From contig CANQDN010000034.1 in assembly GCA_947593275.1 (NCBI GenBank), positions 1 through 11,359 on the forward strand: 11,359 bases of DNA, in the 5' to 3' direction. The position numbers were made by a program, and so were the translations under genes. This stretch comes from an uncultured Bacilli bacterium. Its GTDB lineage: Bacteria > Bacillota_I > Bacilli_A > RF39 > UBA660. The notes under the pieces were generated by a model. The model worked only from the letters and a program-made list of their open reading frames with translations, did not search any database and had not been told where the DNA came from. Shown piece by piece: positions 6,029 to 11,359 of this stretch (positions are counted from its first letter, which is position 1; every line of letters starts with the position of its first letter).

Positions 6029-7788
6029 ATAGTCATTTTAAGACCTAATAATAGTGTAATTAAAAGGATATTTAAGCTTTTTTTACCGGTACTGGGAACT
6101 TCTACTTCCATTTTTTCATTACTCTCTTGAGCTACTTCGGGAGAACTTAGAGACTGATCAGTATTAATTGTTTCTTCTTTTAAGATATTTAGGAGTATTT
6201 CTTCATCGGTTTTAATATTAAAAATAATGGGTTCTGTGCTTACTGTAGGAGCTTCACTATAAATTTCTTCTAAAAGATATGTTCCATAAGGAAGGCCATT
6301 AATTGTAAGTATACCATCGGTAATTGTAAAAGTATCTTCACCATCAATTTCAAAATACCTATTAGTTCCTAAGTTTTTAATTCGGACTTTAGTTAAAGCT
6401 TCGATTTGATTATTAGTTAAATAATCTAAAAGATTAATAGTAACACTGCCGGATGTTTTAGAACTTTCTAGATTAAGATAATAATAGTCTGGGGTATCTT
6501 CATCAATTGTAAAGCTTAAATCTTCGGCATAATTATAGCCTAATTTTCCACTTACTTGTTTTAAGAAATAATTACCAAATGTTAGACTAATATTCGCTTC
6601 TCCTAGTTCGTTTGTTGCTAGAGTAGTAAGCATTTCATTAGAATCGGCGTTATAAAGCTCAAATACAGCATTTCGCTCTAAAGTTAAGGTATCATCATCT
6701 CTTAAACACTTTTTAAAGACCACATTTTTATAATAAGCTTCTTTATTAATATTAATATTTATATCATCGACAGTTATACTAAAAGGTATTTCTTCATCAC
6801 TTTTTTTATAGCCTTTAGGAGCACTCTTTTCAATTAACTTATAATTAGCACTATAGATTTCATCAAGATAAATTTTTCCTTCACTATCGGTTGTATAAGT
6901 GCCTTGATAGCCGCCTTCTTTATAAAAAATATCATAAACTGCGCCACTTAAAGGTAAATTACTGTTAGATTTTAAATTAATGGTTAAACTTGGGTATTTG
7001 GAATAAAGGTATAGATATACAATCTTAAAATTACCTCTTCCTCGGCACATAATAATGGAATTACCATTATAGTATACTTCGGGATTATTAATATGTTCGG
7101 GATTTCTACTCATCATAAGCAAATGATTTGTCGGAACACTAAAAGATATATGAAGTTTATGATTTTCGACTAGTTCATGAGATGAAGAGTTTTTTGTCCA
7201 ATTATAATCCTCTAAAACACCATTTTCATCCGTTAATACTAATTCTTCATTTATTTTAAGCTTATAATCATATTCATCAAAGGATTCTTTAGCAAATGAG
7301 GGATAGATATCTTTATTTTGAAAATCAGTTTTAATTTGGGCTATTTCTTCACTATATAGAGTTATTTTTTGATTTCCTTCATCGACAAAATAAACTTCAC
7401 CATCTTCACTTGCTAAATATTCCCAAAGGACATACTGGGTTGCAACATACCATTTAAGATCAGTACGATCTTTATAACCATAACCAAAAAAGGCTAGATT
7501 AACTAAATTAGTCCAATCTTTAAATTCAATACCTTGACGATTGGAATCAAAAGTATAAGATCCACTTTTAACATCTTCAAATGGGGTTAAATTATAATAT
7601 AAAGTACTATCACTAGTGTTTATAAGTTTCTTAAGTTCAATATTATCTTCTTTAGCGCCTATTTTTACATGAATTTTGACATTATCAATTGAACTATCAC
7701 TATTTACATTTATACTTCGAGCTTCTATCTTTAAAAGTCCTATAAAAAATGTCATTATAAATAATAATAACTTAGTTATTTTTTTCAT
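6001..7788 (-). CDS. sortase-anchored surface protein: thioester-type domain plus three SpaA/Cna-B-like domains
   Basis: A likely adhesin exported and anchored to the wall. Residues 1-24 form a signal peptide (MKKITKLLLF, hydrophobic core, EARS). Residues about 60-125 resemble a TQXA/thioester domain: AFFGYGYKD, then YVATQYVLWEYL with the expected Gln118. The partner Cys, normally in a Tyr-Cys motif upstream, is absent; LYYNL (63-67) occupies that place. An Ig-like connector follows (about 175-265). Three SpaA-like domains cover about 267-350, 355-430 and 447-525. The first has a candidate Lys273 and E-box YKLIEKSAPKGY (Glu320); the second has Gln411 for Glu (YFLKQ); the third has Glu507 but Leu454 where Lys is expected. 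After a Ser/Glu-rich linker come VPSTG (564-568), a hydrophobic stretch and a short tail. It has its own promoter and overlaps the sortase gene. Confidence 0.85.
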   Translation of the reverse strand: MKKITKLLLFIMTFFIGLLKIEARSINVNSDSSIDNVKIHVKIGAKEDNIELKKLINTSDSTLYYNLTPFEDVKSGSYTFDSNRQGIEFKDWTNLVNLAFFGYGYKDRTDLKWYVATQYVLWEYLASEDGEVYFVDEGNQKITLYSEEIAQIKTDFQNKDIYPSFAKESFDEYDYKLKINEELVLTDENGVLEDYNWTKNSSSHELVENHKLHISFSVPTNHLLMMSRNPEHINNPEVYYNGNSIIMCRGRGNFKIVYLYLYSKYPSLTINLKSNSNLPLSGAVYDIFYKEGGYQGTYTTDSEGKIYLDEIYSANYKLIEKSAPKGYKKSDEEIPFSITVDDINININKEAYYKNVVFKKCLRDDDTLTLERNAVFELYNADSNEMLTTLATNELGEANISLTFGNYFLKQVSGKLGYNYAEDLSFTIDEDTPDYYYLNLESSKTSGSVTINLLDYLTNNQIEALTKVRIKNLGTNRYFEIDGEDTFTITDGILTINGLPYGTYLLEEIYSEAPTVSTEPIIFNIKTDEEILLNILKEETINTDQSLSSPEVAQESNEKMEVEVPSTGKKSLNILLITLLLGLKMTIWPNISKQH

Positions 7789-7852
7789 TATTTTCCCTTT
7801 CTTAGGCCTGCAAATGAAAAAACAATCAATACTTTTGCGAACGAATAAGTAT

Positions 7853-7881
7853 ACTATAACACAAAGTTTTAAGTTTGTAAA
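7853..7881 (-). promoter_or_regulatory. promoter of the surface-protein/sortase operon
   Basis: On the minus strand the -35 TTTACA (7881-7876) and -10 TATAGT (7858-7853) are separated by exactly 17 bases, and a TG one base before the -10 gives an extended -10. Transcription would start near 7846, leaving a leader of about 58 bases with AAAGGGA before the ATG at 7788. The -35 overlaps the last codons of the rnfD-like gene, so this module can be transcribed separately from the genes upstream. Confidence 0.75.
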
Positions 7882-8753
7882 TATTTTTTATTAGTAGCCC
7901 AATTTATAAGGGGTATAAAGATACTTATAATTAAAATACTTAAGTATGGAGCTTCATAATAATTAATTAAACTAAATATAAAGGTTAGTATTCCTATAAG
8001 GATACCATAAATAATAAAGGCTTTTCGATTATTGGGGGTATTATATAAGTCTGATGCGATAAAAATAAAGGCAAAATAAGTATTTCCAGTTAAAAATAAT
8101 TTTAGATAGTTAGAATCTTGAAATATGAAAAGATAAATAGCACTTAAGATAAAGTAACTAAAACAAGAGCTAAGAGCAATTTCTTTTTTATAAAACTTGG
8201 AAGTACATAAAATACCTAAAGAAATAAGCATTAATAAAAGACTAGTAGAGGCAAGACCTCCAGGGGCAAATCCACCAAAAATATCAGCATAATTATAGTT
8301 AAATTTGCCTAATTTTTCGGCGATATTAAGATAAGAATAACTATTTATAAGTAGAGCTAAAACTAAAACTAAACGAGTAAAACTTCCAACAGATATCTCT
8401 ATATTAGCGCGATAATTAATATATTTAGCAATAAATAAACTTACAAATAATAAAATTGGATAAATAAGCATATTTGTATTAAGTGAGACGGATGCACTAA
8501 TAATTAAGCAAGTTAAGATATTAGTTTTTTTCTCTTCTTTAAAAAGTAGAGATATAATTAAACCAATAATGATACTTATTCCATAAAAGTATATTAAATA
8601 TAATATATTTTTAAAAGGGATTAAATTACTAGTATATAGTAATAGACCATTTTTATATATACTAAAAATAATTAAAGGAATAAGGGCATAATAATATTTA
8701 TTTACAAGATTATTTTTAGTTTCACTATCATGAATTAAAGGTATTTTTTTCAT
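7869..8753 (-). CDS. RnfD/NqrB-like membrane protein
   Basis: RnfD and NqrB are membrane subunits of ion-pumping electron-transfer complexes, carrying flavins across the bilayer. This 294-aa protein is almost entirely hydrophobic with about eight to nine membrane helices. Two segments fit the family: FGGFAPGGLASTSLLLML (about 159-176; family pattern pGsiGETS) and YFAFIFIASDLYNTPNN with a following Gly-rich helix (226-254; family pattern GAFFMATDpvtsP). The covalent-FMN motif (Ser-Gly-Ala-Thr type) between the middle helices is not visible, and the GG.G.N.FNPA segment is replaced by AKYINYRANIEISVG (109-123). The protein is about 50 residues shorter than typical RnfD. It overlaps the rnfC-like gene by 26 bases, with GAGGAG just before its ATG, so the two are coupled. 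No RnfG, E, A or B follows: the next gene is an adhesin. Confidence 0.75.
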   Translation of the reverse strand: MKKIPLIHDSETKNNLVNKYYYALIPLIIFSIYKNGLLLYTSNLIPFKNILYLIYFYGISIIIGLIISLLFKEEKKTNILTCLIISASVSLNTNMLIYPILLFVSLFIAKYINYRANIEISVGSFTRLVLVLALLINSYSYLNIAEKLGKFNYNYADIFGGFAPGGLASTSLLLMLISLGILCTSKFYKKEIALSSCFSYFILSAIYLFIFQDSNYLKLFLTGNTYFAFIFIASDLYNTPNNRKAFIIYGILIGILTFIFSLINYYEAPYLSILIISIFIPLINWATNKKYLQT

Positions 8754-9903
8754 CTTCTTCTCCTCTTATATATTTATTAAAATTTATGAAAACGGGACAA
8801 ATATATGAACATAAACCACAATTTAAACATTTTTCTTGGGCTTTAGTTAAATAATTTTTATCTTTAAATAGTAAGGGATTTAGCCCTACTGGACAGATTT
8901 TTTCACACATAGAGCAATTAATACAAGCTTCTTCCTTAGGTGTCTTTAAATCTTTCATTATTAGAACACTACCTATATCTTCCGTAATAATAAAATCTTT
9001 AATATTAACAACTTTCCCGGACATTAAGCCATTTATAATAAATAGACGCATATCATTGGTAAAACTAATATAATTATTAATTAAATCTTCGAGTTTAGTT
9101 CCAATTTTGACACTCATAATAAGGGGATTTTTTATCGCATTTCCATTGATGGTTAAAAGTCTCGTGGTTTTTTGTCTATTTCTTTTAATTAAATTATATA
9201 TATCATACATGAGACTAGACTTTATAAAAACACTTTTTGGGGAATCTAATTTTAAATAATTACTTAAAATATGTTCTTCACCTAAAGGATATAAATCTGG
9301 CACAATTTTTAACTCTATTTCGGGATACATGCCTAAACATTCTAAGAGTTTATTAATATTTTCACTGCTGGTTGCTTTTAGGGTTATGTATAGCTTTTTA
9401 AACTTAAAAATATCTTTTAATTTATCCATAAAATCTAAAAATTCTTCATAATAATTAAGTAAATAGAAGTTTTCTGTAAAAACATAAGTTTCATCATCGA
9501 TTGCATTTAAAACTAAGTTTTCTTTATTTAAAAAATTTAATTTAAACTGAAATTCTAATAAAGCATTTAACTTTTCGGCATTTAAATTATTGAGATTTAT
9601 TTTAGCAATGGGATCTATTACTTTTTTTTCAGCATAATCATTTATTAAAACTAAAGCATCTTCAGGGCCATTTAGAGTAATAATTTTTTTTATATCACTT
9701 ACTTTACCGGAGATTGGGGATGTAATTACTTCTTTGCGAGTTTTATATAGAGGTGTTCCTATTTTAACTATATCACCCTTTTTAACGAGTATTTTAGCAA
9801 GATTAATTAAAGGAATATATAAAGTATCTGGCAAATCAAAATTAACAATTTTACTTGCGACTAATAATGTTTTATCTTTTTTAAGTTGGATTAATTTTTC
9901 CAT
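8728..9903 (-). CDS. RnfC-like iron-sulfur protein lacking the NADH/FMN motif
   Basis: RnfC is the cytoplasmic subunit of the Rnf complex and normally exchanges electrons with NADH through FMN and two 4Fe-4S clusters. This 391-aa protein has the N-terminal barrel-sandwich domain (about 25-68, with VKKGDIVKIGTPL and SPISGKV). It has an SLBB-type segment (about 248-277, INGNAIKNPLIMSVKIGT) and two ferredoxin motifs: Cys327/330/333 with Cys337-Pro, and Cys359/362/365 with Cys369-Pro. The Gly-rich GGAGFPT..K and NGAECEPY motifs that hold FMN and NADH are not there; around 114-142 the protein reads ALLEFQFKLNF and NAIDDETYVF instead. ATG 9903 is chosen because AAAGGTG precedes it; a GTG at 9912 would lie within that site. 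The stop is TGA followed by TAG. It is transcribed with the rnfD-like gene. Confidence 0.8.
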   Translation of the reverse strand: MEKLIQLKKDKTLLVASKIVNFDLPDTLYIPLINLAKILVKKGDIVKIGTPLYKTRKEVITSPISGKVSDIKKIITLNGPEDALVLINDYAEKKVIDPIAKINLNNLNAEKLNALLEFQFKLNFLNKENLVLNAIDDETYVFTENFYLLNYYEEFLDFMDKLKDIFKFKKLYITLKATSSENINKLLECLGMYPEIELKIVPDLYPLGEEHILSNYLKLDSPKSVFIKSSLMYDIYNLIKRNRQKTTRLLTINGNAIKNPLIMSVKIGTKLEDLINNYISFTNDMRLFIINGLMSGKVVNIKDFIITEDIGSVLIMKDLKTPKEEACINCSMCEKICPVGLNPLLFKDKNYLTKAQEKCLNCGLCSYICPVFINFNKYIRGEEDEKNTFNS

Positions 9904-9909
9904 ACTAAA

Positions 9910-9916
9910 CACCTTT
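9910..9916 (-). promoter_or_regulatory. ribosome binding site fixing the ATG 9903 start
   Basis: AAAGGTG on the minus strand lies six bases before ATG 9903. It shows that the in-frame GTG at 9912, part of this site, is not the start. Confidence 0.65.
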
Positions 9917-9921
9917 AAATA

Positions 9922-9950
9922 ATTATACTAAGAAAAAATATTAAATGCAA
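9922..9950 (-). promoter_or_regulatory. promoter of the rnfC-rnfD-like pair
   Basis: On the minus strand a perfect -10 TATAAT (9927-9922) lies 17 bases from TTGCAT (9950-9945), which keeps TTG of the -35 consensus. It falls in the 52-base gap after uvrC, where no terminator is visible, so the pair may be transcribed both from here and by read-through from uvrC. The leader would be short, about ten bases or fewer before the ribosome binding site. Confidence 0.55.
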
Positions 9951-9955
9951 TAAAT

Positions 9956-11359
9956 CTATTCATCTATTTTATTTTTCTCTTCTTTTAGACTATTTAAATA
10001 CTCTTTTAGATTTACGGCTATATCTTCGGGTATAATTTCTTTTAATTCCTCAATTGAAGCATTTCTAATTTTATTTACACTTCCGAAAGTTTTAATAAGT
10101 TTATTTTTTCTTTTAGCACCAATACCTTCAATATTATCTAAAACACTCGAAATAGCACCTTTACTTCTGATAGTTCGGTGGTAATTTATAGTATAGCGAT
10201 GGACTTCATCTTGCATTCTTGTTAAATAATGAAATACTCCACTACTTTTATCTAGTTCAATTATTCTATAGCCTAAACTATCTATTAAATCGTTAGTTCT
10301 ATGTTTGGTGTTTTTTCTTAGGCCACATACTCTAATATTTAAATTTAAATCACTTAAAATGTTTAAACAAGCATTAATTTGGTTTATTCCTCCATCGACA
10401 ATAATTAAATCGGGCATTTCACTTTTTTCCATTAAAGCCCTATAATAGCGGCGATAGATTACTTCTTCCATGGTGTGATAATCATCATTTTTATCTAAAC
10501 TTATCTTATATTTGCGATATTCATTTTTGGCAGGCCTTCCATTTTTAAATACAACCATACAACTAACAGTAAAAGAACCAAATAAATTGGAATTATCAAA
10601 TAAATCAATTCTATCTAACTTCTTTAAATTAAGAATATTCTTTAATTCTTCATTGGCTACTTCGGTTTTAGCCTCATCTTTTATAAGCATTTCTAATTCA
10701 TTGGAAAGATTAATTTTGGCATTTTCTTCGGCCATAGCAACTAATTTTTTCTTTTTACCTTTTAAAGGTACTACTAAACTTGTTTTTAAAATTTCTTCTA
10801 ATATTTGGGTATTTATGCCATCAGCACATAATATTTCTTTAGGTATTTCATGTTTACTATAAAAATTCATTATATAATAATCTAGTTCATCTAAAACATC
10901 ACTTACAATAGGAAAAAGATCTTTATTACCACCGACCATACGACCATTTCGTAAGAATAAGATTTCTATACTTAAATAACCTTTATCAAAATAATAACCA
11001 ATCACATCACGATTTATAAAATCATGGAGTTCCATTTTTTGTTTATCTAAGATAATATTAATATAATTTAGCTCTTTTTTGAGTTCTAAAGCCATTTCAA
11101 AATTAAGATTTTTACTATAACTTGCCATTTTTTCTTGGATTTTATTTTTTAATATATCTCCATTACCTCTTAAAAAGGCGAGTATTTCTTCTTCCATTTG
11201 GTGGAGTTTTTCTTCATCTACTTTATGCTCACAATAACCTAGACACTCCCCGATATGATAGTATAAACATACTTTTTTAGGCATTGTATCACACTTTTTT
11301 AGAGGATATAGTCTATTTATAAGGGAAACTATTCTTCTAGCGGCATAAGCATTGGGATA
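9956..11359 (-). CDS. uvrC: UvrABC excinuclease subunit C, 5' end outside the window
   Basis: UvrC makes both incisions in nucleotide excision repair after UvrB loads on damage. The visible 467 residues run off the right edge. ATG 11284 is internal, because the frame stays open beyond it and encodes YPNAYAAR and LYPLKKC, both typical of UvrC. About 120-130 N-terminal residues, the GIY-YIG nuclease for the 3' cut, are therefore missing. In fragment numbering, Cys23, Cys31, Cys39 and Cys43 (the last three in CLYYHIGECLGYC) match the four-cysteine cluster known in UvrC. A UVR/UvrB-binding helix follows at about 69-97. The RNase H-like domain for the 5' cut has LFDNSN (Asp255), IIVDGG (Asp322) and QDEVHR (His387). 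The tandem HhH end includes LDNIEGIGAKRKNKLIKTFG. All expected catalytic residues in the visible part are present. Confidence 0.97.
   Translation of the reverse strand, partial: YPNAYAARRIVSLINRLYPLKKCDTMPKKVCLYYHIGECLGYCEHKVDEEKLHQMEEEILAFLRGNGDILKNKIQEKMASYSKNLNFEMALELKKELNYINIILDKQKMELHDFINRDVIGYYFDKGYLSIEILFLRNGRMVGGNKDLFPIVSDVLDELDYYIMNFYSKHEIPKEILCADGINTQILEEILKTSLVVPLKGKKKKLVAMAEENAKINLSNELEMLIKDEAKTEVANEELKNILNLKKLDRIDLFDNSNLFGSFTVSCMVVFKNGRPAKNEYRKYKISLDKNDDYHTMEEVIYRRYYRALMEKSEMPDLIIVDGGINQINACLNILSDLNLNIRVCGLRKNTKHRTNDLIDSLGYRIIELDKSSGVFHYLTRMQDEVHRYTINYHRTIRSKGAISSVLDNIEGIGAKRKNKLIKTFGSVNKIRNASIEELKEIIPEDIAVNLKEYLNSLKEEKNKIDE

Noticed and set aside
7789..7852. Riboswitch or structured leader before the surface-protein gene
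   Set aside because: The leader is only about 58 bases. It holds a GCAAA/TTTGC pair and an AGGCCT palindrome, but no recognisable riboswitch core or terminator-like hairpin.
9910..9912. GTG start for the RnfC-like protein
   Set aside because: It lies inside the AAAGGTG ribosome binding site of the better ATG at 9903.
10512..10862. Plus-strand open frame opposite uvrC, and similar ones opposite dnaG, the surface gene and rnfC
   Set aside because: Each is a shadow of a recognisable gene on the minus strand, with biased composition and no family resemblance.
11282..11284. ATG as the start of uvrC
   Set aside because: The frame continues upstream to the window edge and encodes typical UvrC residues, including the first cluster cysteine, so the gene is cut by the window.
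1..11359. tRNA, rRNA, CRISPR array, insertion sequence or prophage remains
   Set aside because: Gaps between genes are all under about 125 bases, and I saw no transposase, integrase, evenly spaced repeats or cloverleaf-like sequence.

Overview
The window is AT-rich DNA (roughly a quarter to a third G+C by eye) from a low-GC Gram-positive bacterium. It carries typical Firmicutes housekeeping genes (uvrC, dnaG, a SigA-type rpoD, trmK), AAGGAGG/AGGTGA ribosome binding sites, near-consensus sigma-A promoters and dense, overlapping genes. All tryptophans I checked use TGG, and one gene ends in TGA, so the standard bacterial code fits. A sortase and its anchored surface protein imply a cell wall. 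An uncultivated gut Bacilli lineage near the Mollicutes/Erysipelotrichia is my inference, not something the sequence proves.

Left arm (1-1889, mostly + strand): a possible divergent gene fragment at the edge, a clear promoter with a palindrome in its spacer, and a three-gene run. The run encodes an unrecognised 400-aa protein, a 71-aa Xre-type HTH protein, and a 91-aa protein resembling the C-terminal part of VrrA/YqfQ. The 400-aa protein appears to be a tandem duplication of a papain/transglutaminase-like unit: the second copy has Cys-His-Asp, and the first has Ser in place of Cys.

Middle (1864-5376, - strand): dnaG-rpoD-trmK, the macromolecular-synthesis operon, with each stop overlapping the next start. 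trmK converges on and overlaps the YqfQ-like gene, and its likely terminator lies inside that gene.

Surface module (5440-7881, - strand): a near-consensus promoter, a 595-aa sortase-anchored protein (signal peptide, thioester-type domain, three SpaA/Cna-B-like domains, VPSTG sorting signal), then an overlapping sortase gene and a terminator. Several residues expected for covalent chemistry are missing: the thioester Cys, residues of the isopeptide triad in two domains, and the sortase Arg.

Right arm (7869-11359, - strand): uvrC (5' end outside the window), then a two-gene unit encoding RnfC-like and RnfD-like proteins. No other Rnf genes are adjacent. The RnfC-like protein keeps its two 4Fe-4S motifs but lacks the recognisable FMN/NADH site, and the RnfD-like protein lacks a recognisable covalent-FMN motif. 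This pair and the duplicated papain-like protein are the best candidates for something undescribed. No stretch longer than about 125 bases lacks a gene, and I saw no tRNA, rRNA, CRISPR array or mobile element.
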